A DNA stretch of 64,000 nt from Tribonema minus (lineage: Eukaryota; Sar; Xanthophyceae; Tribonematales; Tribonemataceae), in contig JAFCMP010000158.1 in the NCBI GenBank assembly GCA_017506865.1, forward strand, positions 62,001 through 126,000, in the 5' to 3' direction. Position numbers and translations under genes: made by a program. Under the pieces are notes generated by a model. It was given only the letters and a program-made list of their open reading frames with translations. It did no database searches and had not been told where the DNA came from. Below are positions 11,857 through 26,756 of this stretch, piece by piece; position 1 is the stretch's first letter, and each line of letters starts with the position of its first letter.

Positions 11857-14800
11857 CCCTGCTCATGCGTACCAAGCTGGCAATGGAAAGGAGCATGGGC
11901 CTGCAGAGGATGCCATGGCTGTTGCTGTGGCAGAACATATAGCTAAGGTAAGCACGGCGACTGATCTGCAGAACACATTCTCGTGGAAAACCTGGGTTCA
12001 TATGACACAAGCGCACTAAGCCCATTTTGTGCTTCGCAAGTAGATTTTGTGACGTTGTTGACCATGTGCTATGCAGGCGTAAATGAATTTAGATCTGAAC
12101 GCAAATCACTGCCTCTGCATTCTCTTGGTAGCTGAGGACAGGCAGTTCAAGCTGGTTTCTTAACTCAAACATGCAAATGCTGAACACCAACAAGACATGA
12201 TGGCGTAAGACACCGCCAGCTGCTTTGGCAGCATGGCACTCGCGGGGCTCAGGCTCCTGGTGTTGCACGTTACGCATCTCAGCAATTGCATATCCTACAT
12301 AGGTTCTCATTAACATGTACCTCCTCTGTAAACGGCATTATACGTCGAGTTGATTTGGGTACAATGATGTGCGCAGACACCACCCCATTTGCTAATGTAC
12401 ATACAAACCTTGTGTTGCTTTGCATGTGAGCCTCAGAGTACGTGCTCGTTGGCTGTAGCTCCCGCAGAGCAACAAGTCGCCAGGCATGCCACTTACTTAT
12501 CGTTAGTTTGGCAGCATGTCAGTATCCCACACAATGTTTTCTGGACTGCCCTGGTAATCCAACACTTGGCTGCCTCGCATGCTGGCATCGGTGCACATTC
12601 CCACATTGCGGGTGTTATCGCTTTACATGCTTGCTACACTCAGCTGGAACTGGCGGCGGGCTCAAAGGCGTCCATTCCAGTAGTCAGGCGCGCTGCACCA
12701 CGTGAACGCAAGCCGCAAGCTAGCGAGTCAGGGGGTCCTCGTAAGGTGAAGGAAAAGGAGGTGATGATGCCACTTACGGCTGCTGAGGTGGAGGGAAAGC
12801 CGCTGATAGCAGATTTCAGGATTGAGATCAGCGATGATCTCCGTCAGGTATGGCAGTGACATGTTCAACCACTTCTTGAGGTATTGAGGTGTTGTGCATT
12901 CCACAAGTGACCTTGCTGATTTGTAAACGATTGTATCGTTTCTGAACCGTTGAACATGTTGTGTGTCAGGCAGTTGACTTGCGGTGTAGATGCAAACCTA
13001 TACAGAAACGCTTCGACAAAGTATTGAGATGGCTGGAGCTACGTTATGAAGGAGTCACTGATTTGCCAGCGGTGAACAAGTGTTCTGATACCACCGTGGC
13101 ACAGTGACGATGGGGAGCAAATGGGGACCCAACGGGGCATGATGAATATACTTGTCAGCTGAGATGCCCATAGTACTTGGCACCTTGGAAATGCACGTGT
13201 CATGCAACGACAGAACGATGCAGGTACAATATGAAGTATTGTTGGCACGAGGCTCGGCAAGCACACTGGCGTGGCTTCAGCAGGTGTGCGCTGAGTAGTT
13301 GCATTGACAAATGCATTGCCAATGACTCACCCAAACTCACACCCCTGCAGCTTGCAGGGCACTGACATTTCCTGAATGGCACAAGCAAGGCACTCATCAT
13401 GCCTCTGATGATTTGTGCTTGTGACGTCATGGTGTGTTTCATTGTGTTGTGGCGCAGATGCTTAATGCAAAATGGACAAAGGACATGGATGACACATTGC
13501 GTGAAGGAGTGCTGCGCTATGGCATGTCTGAATGGCCTAAAGTCATGGCGCACATGCAGGTACAGAGTCATGTCATGTCCTGATGTATCCTGTTGTATGT
13601 GGCAAAAGTGGTGCGCACAAGCATATGATGAGGGTGCCTGTGCTGTGTACAGTAGACGAGTGCCAGAGTTCCAAGTCCTTGACATTTATTTATACAAGTA
13701 CTTGAGATACACTTTGAATGAGAGTCACCAGTCTCATGGCCTGGGCACTTCCACACCATTCAGCAGCGATTTCATGTATGTAACTGACTTTCAGTCACTC
13801 AACCACTGTGATGTGATTTTGCAGCACATTCAGCAACCGCCTGCAAGTCCTGAATTCCTTTGCCTGGCCTCCTTATGCTCGTTGAAGCAGTGCTTGAATC
13901 CATAAGCAGGATGCTGATGTAAACAACTTTTCTGCACGTATTCATCATCCGCTTCCTCATTTTTTTGTTCATAACCATCAGGTCTTGGAAGACGTGGAGT
14001 CTTTGGAGTGTCATCAGCGCTGGCAGATAATCTGTGACCTGCCTGTCAAGGGGCCCTGGTGAGTGCGTCAAGCATTGTACTTCCGAAGTAGCTGCTAGTG
14101 TGACTTCTAGTATTGAGACATACAAAGCTTCGGGTTGCAGTTGGTCACCTGCAATATTTGATGCATTGCGTTTATCTGCACGGTAGTCCAGAGACTTCTG
14201 GAGTGTATGCATGAAATGTGTGTATGCATTTGTGATTTAATCATGTTTGTCTGTTGTGTTGCTTTCGCTCTGCTTCATGGCATTCCAACAGGGCCTCTGA
14301 AGAGGATGACGTTCTGAGGGCACTGGTGAAGCAGTATGGAAACAAAAAGTGGTCACACGTGGCTACAGGGCTTCCTGGGCGAACCGGAAAGCAGTGTCGT
14401 GAGCGCTGGCTCAATCACCTAGACATCCGCGTCATGAAGGTATTGAGACTACATAAGATGCAGCGACTGTGCTTGCCACGGCATGACAGGCTCTTCTCAG
14501 AGGTTCGCTCATTCAGTGCATGTCATTGTCTACTGCGTGATTCAATTGAAAGTCTCTTTGTTCATTTGGTATGCAGGCGCCATTCTCCTTTGCAAGCTAG
14601 TGGCTTTTGCAAAAACTGCAGCATGCATATAAGCTAGAAGTAATGTAGCCCGCGTTGCGACTTTATTTATACTGCTCGCATTCAGCACATTTGCTTGCTT
14701 GCTATCTTGCTGCGCAGACCTCATGGACGCCTGAAGAGGATGAACTGCTGTTTGACGCACAGCGGGAGCTGGGCAACCAGTGGAGCAAAATCTCGCGCAT

Positions 14801-17800
14801 GCTGCCTGGGCGCGCAGAGAATGCTGTCAAGAATCGCTTCAACTCTCTCATAACCAAGCGCAGGGGGTACAGGACCAAGGTAAACCAGTTTACATGCTCT
14901 TACGTTCTGCCGTGTTCTGTGTAACTGACTGCTGCTTGTAGCATCTGCTTGCTTCATGAATGAACACAGTTAGTTACATCGCATGATTGCAGGATTGTTC
15001 AATGTGTACAAAACCGCATAGCGTGTGACTACACATACCTTGTGTGACGATCAAGGTCATTGATATTTGTACAGCGCCACTGAACATTGTACACGCAGCA
15101 ATTTGGGCATCACTTTCAACCAGACACCTCAGTTACTAGGTTTATATCTGCCATCATGTCGTGGGTGCACACGCATCTCAGCCAAGGATTGTTCTGCACA
15201 CCATGCTGTGTTAATAGCAAATCGTGTTTTCGGTAACTGTGCGCACATGTCACACCGTCTTGCTTACTTCACTTGTTCTTGCTTGCTGTTGTTTTCCTGT
15301 GTGCCCTGGTGCAGCCCGTTGATGAGGCAGATCCCTATGGCATAGGCATTGGTGAATGCACCCGTGATCAAGCCGCACTGCTTTCTGCCGCCAGCTTTAG
15401 CGCCAAAGCGGCAGCACAAGCAGCTGCAAGGGCGTCTAGAAAGGCTGCCGCCAAAGTTGAAGCCAGAGCAAATGGGGTGTCCAAGAACGCGGCAAAAGCT
15501 ACACCTGTGCGCTGCAAGGGGGCTATCGGTAAACACATGCATCATAGACATATACTTTGTGCTGCTCACATCATAATTCGGTAGTGGTTGTAACGTGGTT
15601 TCCCCCATTTAATGAAAAACGAATCAAAAAGATCGTTGAGCTCTCGGTGATAAGGGATGGTTAGCCGCAAGTGCCTTCCACCAATAACCGTGGTCGCCGC
15701 TGCTGCAGTCATTGGCCACGAGTCAAATGGTGCCACCATAACCACAGTAGGCAAAAGACTTCTGTGTGCAAGCTTGTTAGCGTTCGAGGCATGGGTGTTC
15801 AGTAATGTTGTTGGCAGCAATGACATCACGGTGAGCACCTGGAAATGTGCGACGCTGTGTTGCTTTCGCATTGGCCATCATCGGCAGGCTGCATTGCTGG
15901 CTCATCAGGCAGATGCGGGTCGGCGTGACACCCATGTGCATGACATGCAACGCCAGGGCAACCTGCTCACATGCATGCTGCTGTGTTCAAAATCACATAC
16001 TCTTTCTGTAGATATATGTGGCGACATCAACTGCGCTTGTGTTTGCAGTATCTGAAATCATCGAAATCTCTTGTGGTTTGTGGGCCCTCATTTGAAATGA
16101 GGCAGCGGTAACATCAATACCAGGTTCACTGCAATGCTGCTGGTGTTCTCTGCTTGTACGTACCTAATGCCGGCCACACTGATCAGCGCACATTTGCTCA
16201 ATCAATGCTCCTGCGCAGCTGCTGAACTGGCATGCTGCCTGTGCTGTGTCATGCATCCGAAGCCTTCACCACCTCTGTCACTGACCCCTGCACCACCTCT
16301 GTTACTGACCTCTGCAGGTAAACGCGCCGTGAAGAAGCCTCCTGCTCTCCCATACAGTGGCACTGAGCAGCCTGTGCACAAGTTTCTGGCAGAGGACCAC
16401 GGCGCTGAGGGCGACCTGCTGGGAGATGGCGAGGAGATTGATGTGTACGGGGATGCTGCCTACTTGTTGCAGACTTCACACACACAGGGTTACCTCGACC
16501 AGTGGGCATCTGCTATGCCGCAGGTGATGTATATTTCTGAGCATGAGTCAGTGTTTTCTGCCAGGCATTCAGGGAGGGCACTGCCTTTATTGTCTTCTGA
16601 CTGATTACCCTACATGTGACGGTAACATTGCAGATGGGTGTATGCCTGCACACAATGAAAGTGCCTGCTTCATCGTCTGGGGCACATCTGAGAAAGAACC
16701 GTCCTGCAACATCATACAGCAGTCACAGCAGCTTAAGCGAACCCTAAGATCATCAACTCCCAGACTGTTTGTACTGTGCGTGACGCACCATTCTGTTTGA
16801 CCAAGACTTGCTGAAGCCTGCATGCAGAGACATATCGCGTCTGCCTTGCAATGTGCCAGAGTAGCCACTCATGGTCATGCCCCTACTTCAAAATGTTCTA
16901 CAAGCTGCCGGCGAAGCAGAGGGCAGACATCACTGGAGACATTACTATGTCAGCTCAGCCAGAGCTGCTGTGATTGAGTAACCTGTCTGGTATGCATGCT
17001 GCAGTTTCTGCACTTGTCATGATCGGTCAATAGTGAAGCATACCGATTCTCGCATTCTGCTTTTTGTGGTTGTCATGTTAGCAGCGGCCATCATCCACCC
17101 GCAGCATCGGCACTGCTGCAACGATGGAGCTGTCACAGTCCGATGTACCAAGCGGAGTGACCAGGTCGCCTTCCTACTTTGACCAGCTGCTCACCGAGGA
17201 TGCGAGTGGGGAGCAAGATGACTATGGCGGCCTTGCTGGGCCTGTAAAGGAGCAAGCTGGGGGGGACTCACAAGGGCGTCAGGGAGGTGAGAAGCACCGC
17301 TATTGGACTGGTATGCGTGACTCATACTTGTTGTTTCACAAGCAAATGTTATCTGGCACAGTGGTAGCAAACTATGGCCGTGCATCCTTGCACGCATTCA
17401 GTGACAGTGCGCATTTAGATTGCCTGCGATCACTGATCGCATGGGTCAACTAGACAACAGATTCGTGGATCCGAAAGTATTTGTTGTCGTAGCTGTTGCT
17501 GCAATGCATGTGAGATGTGCATCCCATTTACGCCACGTTTCAGGAAAAATGTCATGTACCTTTATGAATGTTGAGTCCATGCACTTGTCAAAGTAATCTC
17601 TTGATGCTCGAAGTTGCAGGTGGTGGAGTAGGCGGCCGAAGCACGTACAACAAGCAGCAGCAGCACAAGCAGACGCCCCCCATGCAGCAGCACCAGCACT
17701 ACCACCTGCACCATCACCAGCACCACCATCGCTACACCTTTGGCCCTGATAGCAGCCACCGCCAACAGCGCTCACCACTGCCATTCGACACGCAAGATGC

Positions 17801-20800
17801 ACCTGGTTCGCCTGTCAGGAAGCACTGGGAGGCAAGTGGAATAATGTGTACCGGGACGGGACTAGCTGGACAATTTAACATGTAGCAGTGCAAGAGCGGA
17901 TCATCGCACGTTGGTGCGCAAGTGCAGTGGGCACTGTTTGATTGAGCGTCTGCGCTTGCAGACCACGATGTATTGGCAATGAACAACTGTGATGACTCAT
18001 GTACGAGTGCTAGCAAGTGCACACAACGGCACCTGTTGGTGCTGTTTGCAACTCAAGAACAGAGTGCGGTTAATAAAAAAAGGAATGGCAGATGTTGACA
18101 TTCAGCTTGCAACTGCATTGACATTGGCGTTGTTCTGTGGTATGTCAGTGAACCAGGGGCTTAGACGTCTGTCAACCACACCACAGACGCTACTAGTCTC
18201 CAACCATTGAATTTTGTTGCTGCTTTGCCATGCAGCTGGAGGACACCATCGGCGCGGCAGACATTGGGTTTGAAGCGGAGCTGGGCATGAATGGCATTGA
18301 ACCAGATGACTTCTGGAGGGGCAAAGGCATTGCGCTTACCAAGGCAGGTGACACAGGAGCGCTTGACAGCATGCCTCATACCAACTCCGGCAGGGCGCTT
18401 AGCAGCAGCCGCGAACGGGCAGCACAGTGTGCTCTGGAGAGGCGGTTCCAAAGGGGCGAAACAGGCGAGAGGACAGCCGAAATGCTGCCTGAGGAAATGG
18501 ACAGGGCCACTTTCATGCAAAGCATCAGCAACGGCAGCACTGGGCTGGACAGACCTGCTGGAAGCGGGACGCTGGAAAGGGGCAGGGGTAAGGGGCTGCT
18601 GCAAGGGGGGCTGGCCTGGGACTCTGGCAGCAGCGCTCTCCACCGGAGGCTGCCAGAGGGAGGCAGGAGGGATGACAGGGATCACAGAGGGCTCAACAGG
18701 ACAGAGGTGGACAGTGCCATGCGAGCCAGACAGCTGGAGTGCAGGGTGCGTGGCAGGGGCGAGGATCTGATGGAGCCAGTGATCACAAAGGCTTCGTATG
18801 CTGCTGTTGGGGTGAGTGAGCTGTCATTATGTACTATTTACTTCAGGTGATGCACTGGCTCATCACAGCAGAGCTTCTTTGCATTGCAATATCTGAGGGA
18901 TGTGCCTGAGGAGCCTGTGTGCATTGGTATTCGCACAATGTTGAGCACAATGCCAGAAGAAGTAGCACGAGTTATGCTGTGTGACATTTGTCTTATCATT
19001 CTGCCAGTGGGTAGGCGCAGAAACATCACCACATCATTTGCCTCATGCTCCTTCAATCCCAGCATCTGCTGGCAAGCATCTCCAATGCTAGACTTGATTT
19101 TTATGCGGTGGTACCCCACCATTCTCCTTTGCCTGCGCTGCATGATCACACAGTTGCCACAGCGCGCCGCCATGGTTGTGCTTGGACATAATAATGTCAG
19201 CCGCCTGAAACATCATCTTGCACCATTGTTTGTGTAATCGGCAGTCACGTCACAAGGCGCAGGAGGAGGGGCATGGTCCCTTGCTCAAACAGGTGCAGAT
19301 CAGCCCAGAGGAGCTCAGGCGGCTGCGACAGCACATACAGACGATAAGTGTGGATGGGGCCATTGGCAACAACAGCCTTGGGGAGAGCTGCTCATTGAAG
19401 GTAACGGTTTGCATGACACTACTGTTTGAGGGTTAAAATGTTTTATGATGTACAAGTATTAGATGCATTTTATTACTATGGGTAGTTTGAAGCAATACTT
19501 GAACGACGATGCAAGCGTTGCAGTGTCCGGGGTGCTATTTGTGAAGCAGCAGTGATTGCAAGTTACCAATGGCACACAGCCAGCAAATATATGACTTGTT
19601 GTGCCTTGTTGATGTGTCGAGGATGTGTGCCATTGTCGGTTCCGATGCTCACATGCAGGCAACATGCTTACTAGTTGCCTGAAACGTGTGCTCTTGCTCT
19701 TCTCACCTGTGCCAGCTGAAGCTAGAACTGCATGAGGCTAGCATACAGCAAGACAACCACCAGCGGAGCCGCCACCAGATGGAGAGAAAGGCAATGGAGT
19801 GCAATGGTATGTGCATGGTATCATCACAGCTTCCACCTCAAAGAGTGCATGGGCAGGCACATGTGCGGGGGGGGGGCAGCGCTGAAGTGGGGTGTGTAGT
19901 GCTGCTTCTGTCCGAGCCGTTGGGTACGGTGCAGCTTAGCTTAGCTTTATGCATAGCTGGCTGTGTGCACAGCTGTGTGTAGACGCCAAACAGCTGTAAG
20001 AAGTAATGATCATCAACATCAAGTCATACATGCACCTGCAGCTACTGGTACAAAGAGCTGTCATCCAGCATATGGACGCGACACTCTCCATGGTGGGTGT
20101 TGCCTACTTCACAAAGTATTACGTTGGTTGGGAGTGTGTCGAAATTATAGCACACGGATCGGAAAGTGACCTTCATTGTCTGTCAGCTGTATGCAAGTGC
20201 AGCTCGCGTCGCAGTGTAAACTTTCTCTTGTCATACATTGTGCTGAACTGACGCAGCCGCCAGCCCAAGCTGCCAGAGAATGTTTGCCGTTTCTCAGCGC
20301 GGAGGTGGGACATGAATGTGTTACACTGTGCGCATTATGCACACTGACAGTTGTCAGCTTACATAATCTGCTGTGGACCCAGTATTGTTCGGTCTGAGCT
20401 AGTGCTCTCTTGCTTGACCACCTGTGGCCTGCATTGTCTGTCCATGGCAGTGTTACATGCCTCAACCACTCAACATCGTTCCAACATTTATACACGTGTC
20501 GACGCACACAGGAGTCGTGGCGCATGGCTCAATGGGCGCTGCTGAGCACTACCCCCATACAGCTGATGTGATCATCCCACCCCCACTCGAGATTGGGTCT
20601 CCTGAAGAGGCCTTTGAGCGCGAGTATGACAGCACCAACAACAAGCATAAGGTACATGTCATGTCTCCAGAAACCGTGAAAGTGCGTGTGCACCTGCACC
20701 TCAGTTTGAAGGTCAACTGAGAACTGTAGATTTATGCTGGACACAGAAGACGAGCAAGCGCATGGCAAGCGGTGAAGGTGAAGCTTTGAAGTTTGTAGAG

Positions 20801-23800
20801 TTTTTTTGTTGCGCTTGCCGTCTGTGACATTTTGGTGGATGATTTTTTTTTTTTTCCGAAAATGAAGTATGTACGTCACCTTGCACGCTCCTTCTGCTAA
20901 ACATGCTGCTGTCCATCCAGACAGTGATATGTATGCATCTACACAGTCTGCTTCAGCTGTGATCTTCAGCTACAGAATGTCGGCGACATGATGCAACTCT
21001 TCTGCGGCGTTCAACCACTGTCCAGTTTCTACTGCATTAATGGGAAGATCCACATGCTGCCTGCCACTGTGATGGCATTGTTTAGTCTGCTTTTCCGACC
21101 TTTACAAGGGCCTGTCATGTGCGACCCAGGGAGCATGTAGCCTCCATGATGCTTTGTGCATACTAGGCACAGTGACTGAGGCAGATGAGTAGCTGACAAT
21201 ACCCCTGCCTGCTCACCCCAATGCAGCAGCGATCAGGGACCGTTTCCTCTCACACCTCTCAGCACGCTGGAGCAGTGGCGGGCGCACATGCAGGCCCTAT
21301 ACAAGTAAGTGGCATGCTTTGACTTTTGCCTATATGAAATATCCACCTCGATGCAGTCCTCAACCTTTTTTTTTGAAAAATGGCTGACAGTATTACATGT
21401 ACCTGCATCCACCACTTCTTCACATGCCATGTTTGGTGGCCGACATGTTTATCAGATCAAATATTGTTCAGACGAAGTGTTGTGTGGCTTGCGTTGGACA
21501 TGAGAGTGCCAGCGGTGCCAGGTCAGCCTTGACCCGGCATTTTGAGCGTTAGGAGATGGTTGTCCGCACACACTGTCTGCAATGGCTCGATCGTGTTTTG
21601 CCCCGCTTAACAGCAAATGTGACATGTAGGCGAGATTGCAAGCTGTTTGTGATGCGGACAAGGTGTTTGGGAGCTCATGGACCTTTGCACATGATCTGTG
21701 TGATGTGTACATGCTGGTGGCAGTACAAATGCAAGCGCAAAGCACGCTCATCATCTTGTTCTGATTATGCTCTGAGAACGCACCACAGACATACTGTGTA
21801 GCCCACACAAACTCACATGTGTGCGCAAATCTGGCATGCTGCATCATGACACCATGAACTGATGTATTGCGCACTGCCTTTGTAGGACGCGCCCATGAAC
21901 GGCGATGCCACCATGACCAGCGTCGCCCACCTGCGCCTCGCACGCAACTGCGAATGGATCAAGATCGGCAAGGGGACTGGTCAGCCAAACGTGAGAGCTC
22001 TAAGCTCTGCAAACGATGCTCAATCATGCACTTGTGGTAGCGCATAGCACTGAACAGTGACTCTGCCTGGTCCAGGGACCTTTTGAATTAATTAAGAATC
22101 TGACCCGCCATGTGTAATGCACTGCGTCACCCAGTCAGTATCTGAAGTTGCGCTTATGAAGAGCACAGTGTTTCATCAGCAATGGCTTTAGCCTGGTCTG
22201 CTGGTCGGTCTTGAGGCAGTCATGGAAGTGGCACGGGTACCAGAAGCCAAGTACTCTGGCAGCACAGTGAAGCGTTTTGTGCGGCTTCAGGTGCTGCTCA
22301 TGTGGCATAGAAGTACCTGACAATGAGCAAGTTTGCCCTGGACAGCAGCTGTTGTCATCACAACTTTACAAGAAAGCCCACCTGGAGTGTCCATGCCATG
22401 CCTGGCTTAGCATCTCTCACTCAAACATATTAGTGTATGGCACAAGCGGGAGCAACAATAAAGACGACAGCAGTTTGCACTGCATGGCAATGACTTGCTG
22501 TACAACCGCAGCGACATTTGCTGCTGGCCTGCCGTGAGATTTGGCGGCCCGCAACAATCAAGCAGGTGGGGTCTAGGGGGGGGGGGGGGGCAGATATCCG
22601 CTGTTTACGGTGTCTGCAGTGCCACCTTTGCATTACATATTACATCACTGCTGCCTTATCAGCAGTGAATGTACAATACATCGTGGCATCACTGCGTGAG
22701 CTTATTTAGGGTGCAGTCCTGATGTCCATGCTTTCCCGTCCTGTCTGTCCTGCCCTTCAGAGGAAGCAGCCACCCTCGACTGGCCGTTCGTCAATCAAGG
22801 ACATGGAGTCAGCTCTGCGCATGAGCTTGGCAAGCTTGTCGTTGGAGGATGAGGACTGGCACTTCTTGGCAGAGGTACAGAAGTGTTGTCGTCACCTTCT
22901 ATACCAAAGGCCAAATGCATGTTTTGTACTAGTGTCGATCAGGACAGCAGAGTACATCCCACTGCAAGACATTTGGCATCTGTTTGTATTTAAACAGGTC
23001 AACCACTAGTGCTCTGCAGCGCCAACCAGTGGTCATGGTCACTTGTTGGTCACTTTTAGATAATTCCGTTGTAATCCAAGCCTGCCAGTGAGCACAACAC
23101 AGCATTCGGCGATGCACAGCAGTCAATTGCATGCTCGAAGCTCGATGAACAGCGGTCACATCAAGGTGGAGAATGCCTCAAGAGGAACTACTTTTGTCAG
23201 ATTTGCAGGCTCAGGGCTGCTGATCTGTTGACAAGTATGGTTGCAAAGCAATGTTGTGAAGGCTGCACACTGGTGCTTTCACATTCATGTTGGTGTCGGC
23301 TCGAGTGCCAGTCCAATTTCTGATGTGCAGCAAGCAAGTGCACTGGCATTTGTTCCACATATATGCATGCCAGCTGCTCTGACAAGATGAGCGCTGTTAC
23401 CTCAGCGTGCAGCATTGCGGCTTGCAACTCGCTGCCTTCTGTGAGGCCACTTTATCTGTCAGCGTGCAGACACACACGCTTGAACCACTGTCAGCCAGCA
23501 TACATTTTGCTAGGCCAAAGCAGCTGAGTTGCAGGTATGAGTAACTCAGCACAGCAGCACGCTACCAGCTACCCCACGCGCTGGCCGGCGGGCGCATGAG
23601 CTTTGACGTTTTTATAAATAGAAGTACCATTATGCTGCAGCCGATGCATGATGATGTGCCAGGTACCAGAAGTACTGTACGATGCTCGAGGTCGACGCCG
23701 CTTCACTGCCGCTGACTTTTGCATGTGATTTGCACTGCTCATCTAGCAGCGACCCTCAAGAGAAGCTCTTGCATACAAAGGAAAATAAAATGTGATCTGG

Positions 23801-26756
23801 ACGCGCCGCAAGCTACGCTATGGCACCTGTCAGCTCAGCAGCAAGCAGTGGCAGACGCCTACTTGTTTATGAGGCTGGCATGCATGTAGAGCAGAGCTCA
23901 TGACGTCACATGATTGGTCTTGCAGCCAACTGGACTTGTTGTTTGGACTGGAAGCGGAAACAATGGCTGGGTGTAACAATGCCAGTATTGCGCAGGTTCA
24001 TGCTATACTTGTTTTGCCCGCCAGATACGATCAGTTGTGTACCTAAATTTGCTTTCTCGATCCTGCGTCTGTGCACCGCAGAGCGAGCAGCAGCAGCGGC
24101 AACAGAAGCCTTCGCAGTACAGACAGCAGCAACAGGCACAAGCACTGGCAGACTCCTACTCGGGTGGCATTGGCATGGCAGGCAGCGACCCAATGGTATG
24201 TTCATAGCTTGATGCATCCTGTGCTAGTGGGCAATGAATGCACCTTGCTTGGTTAGAAATGTGTTGTGCATGTTCTTAGTGAGAACTTTACTTGTAGGCA
24301 GGCGCGCCTCGTGGCACTCGCAACTTCACATCTGCATCATTCACGGCTTCCACATTGATATCGTTACATTCACGTGGCTTAACATGCATACGCAGAGCAA
24401 AAAATAGTGAATGGCAAGGGTTGCCCTCTCTCGAATAATGAGAATGCGGATTGGTTCTTACATGGCATGTGAAGCTTGCAGGCACTATCGTGATGCACCG
24501 TGGGCCTCAGATGCATGCACTGCGGCTTCCTGAAGTAACAAGCATGCCTGTGTGGAGCACCAGATATAATTGCCACTCAATTCCTCCCCTGCGAGCAGGT
24601 GCAACTATACGACTGGCAGCAAGCGGGCTCAAATTTCTTGCTGCATGCGCGATGCAGTAGGCACTCCTGCCTAGCTGAATATTATATATAATTACCACGG
24701 CAGTAGCAATACTTTACCGTATATCTCAGAAAACAGCAACGTTTTTTTTTTTCATCTGTGTGCAGGGATCCGGTACACCCGGTACTCGCGACAGCATGGC
24801 CTGGGATCAAATGAGCCTTGCCGATACAGCTGGCACTCCTGGAGGGACTGACTTGAATGTTGACGCTGATGATGGTGCTGGCGCACCGCGAACCCTCCCC
24901 ATGGGGCAGCTGCACAAAGTGAGTAGGCAATAGAGGCCATTGCTTGTTGCAAGGCCGGATGTTGGTGATTGTGATGTGCACTCACGTTATGTCATGTGAC
25001 AGCCGCCTTCAAGGACACTCAGATAGATGCATAGTCAGCATATGTCTCACATCTTGTGTACCTGGCAATAAGCTTGAATCAGGCTTAACGCAAATACTTC
25101 TGTGTGACCTTTCTCATGCACTCGTCAACATAGATTTTATCATAGTATAGCCCGTTACCGTTACCGCAAATACTTCTGTGTAACCTTTCTCATGCACTCG
25201 TCAACATCGACTTTACCATAGTAAAGCCCGTTACCGTAGCACCTTTCACAATCAAGGACGCTCCAAAGCAGTTTCAGAGAAAACAAATTGCATGCTGCAG
25301 TTTGAAGCAGATGCTGCGGTGATGGCCGTCAGAATGTCATTTTGTGTGAGTTTCCTGCTCGACATGGTATGAACCCTCAAACCGCGAACTCCCTGCGGAT
25401 TGATCACATATGACAGGAGGCGCGTGTGACCCGACTGGGCACTACGGCGGGCCCTCACTGCAGACGCCCAACAACCACTGCAAGCAAGAGTCCCATCGCC
25501 AGGTCACTTGAAGAGGTAAGTGGGCGCTTCAGCACCAACATCTGCCGCCCCCTTTTGCACTCAGTCTGTAGAATAAATTGAATTGTTGCAGAGCAAGTGA
25601 AGCACAACATTTTCTTCAGACTCTTCAGATTAATTCCGAACTTTTGACCTGTGATGTGTGCGAATCGTGGCTGTCATGTCATTTCAATATCTGTGTGTAG
25701 TGAGGAGTGTTAGGTACCAAAGCAAAAAAAAAAGCGACTGGTGCCATGGACGCAATGGTTCATAATCCGTTTGCAACATTGCTTGAACTCCCCAGCAAAT
25801 CAACACGTCATGGGCTATCGGCTGCTTGCATGTAACGTTAGACATCTATGTGAAGGTGTCTATGATGCTTGAAGTATTCACAAAGACAACAAATGCTTCA
25901 GAACAATGTGATTTACTTCAACGCAGCCAGACCAACACTAGACAGTCACCGGCAAGGGTGAATGTAAACAGGAAACCTCAAGTGGGACGGGCACTTTCAC
26001 CTACAGCAATGCCCACCCTGCCGGTGAAAACAGTCTGGTCCCGCACAAAGTCTGAATGTCTGGTCCACATTCTCTGGCACAAATGTTGCCCGCAAATGAT
26101 CCAGTCTGATTCTTGCCGCATACTACGAAGTGGGTTAGCTGTGCCACACCAGGCGATTGCGGCGCAATGGAAAGTCGGAAGAGACACTGAAGTCATCAGA
26201 TCTGCAGGTTTTGCCAGGTAATGTCCGCGAGTGTTTCAGCTGCCCCAGTGCCCTAGCCTCACTCAGCAGGTTTGGGGAAACCGACACCACAACAGTTTTA
26301 CAGGAAATGCCATTCATGAATCTCCTCTTCCTTTTATCCCCATGAAACCACATAGCATTGTCGGCGTTCTCAGTGCCAAATGAAATGCCAACAGCAGCAA
26401 CAGCTACAATGTGGGCCAGCGCTGGCATTCTAGCAAGACGCCCAGACCCAGGACTTTGTGCGTATAGGCAAAGTGATAATGAACTCTGTGGGTGAATTCA
26501 TTCAAGCAGTAACGATTCCCCGTGCGGAGTGTTTGGGCCCTGACCATACCAGGACACTGGATATTCATCATGTTCACATTCACGCAGTGTTCGCTAACGT
26601 CACTTCAGTATTCACATGGAGATGTCTGACGGTGCTGAGTTGTGTCTACTGTCCTCTGTTCCGGTGTGTGCCCTATGGCAGCTGGACCTGATTCAAGACC
26701 CAGAGCAGAGGCGACAGCAGAAGGGGCAATATATGGAAGCAGTGCTCATGAGCTAG
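11857..26756 (+). CDS. MYB3R: R1R2R3 (3R) MYB-family transcription factor, about 21 exons
   Basis: Nuclear DNA-binding regulator of the 3R-MYB type; in plants and animals this class controls cell-cycle genes. Phase-compatible exons: 11857-11947, 12644-12847, 13458-13559, 13982-14058, 14292-14439, 14718-14879, 15315-15528, 16318-16523, 17085-17310, 17620-17831, 18236-18811, 19245-19400, 19716-19806, 20512-20651, 21227-21304, 21886-21990, 22761-22874, 24082-24195, 24766-24918, 25417-25515, 26682-26756 (TAG stop). R1: KWTKDMDDTLREGVLRYG with HQRW. R2: EEDDVLRALVKQYGNKKW with LPGRTGKQCRERWLNHL. R3: SWTPEEDELLFDAQRELG with LPGRAENAVKNRFNSL. The regularly spaced tryptophans are present in all three repeats. 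The rest is long, Gln/His-rich (exons 17620-17831 and 24082-24195) and Ala/Lys-rich (15315-15528), typical of a disordered tail. The first coding exon is uncertain. The intron after 17831 uses a GC donor. CDC5 was considered but it has only two repeats of a different type. Confidence 0.92.
22576..22590. repeat. G15 homopolymer
   Basis: Run of 15 G in a MYB intron. Comparable long G or C runs lie at 37462-37478, 42302-42315 and 47156-47166. Confidence 0.9.
25089..25240. repeat. 76-bp imperfect tandem duplication
   Basis: Unit beginning CGCAAATACTTCTGTGT is repeated once with period 76 and a few substitutions; intronic in the MYB gene. Confidence 0.85.

Noticed and set aside
13458-14879. CDC5-like two-repeat MYB
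   Set aside because: A third repeat (R1, exons 13458-14058) precedes R2, and the spacing and LPGRTGKQCRERW signature fit 3R-MYB.
25927-26221. Additional MYB exon near 25.93 kb
   Set aside because: It has a usable acceptor, but the phase does not match the preceding exon; exon 25417-25515 joins directly in phase to 26682-26756.
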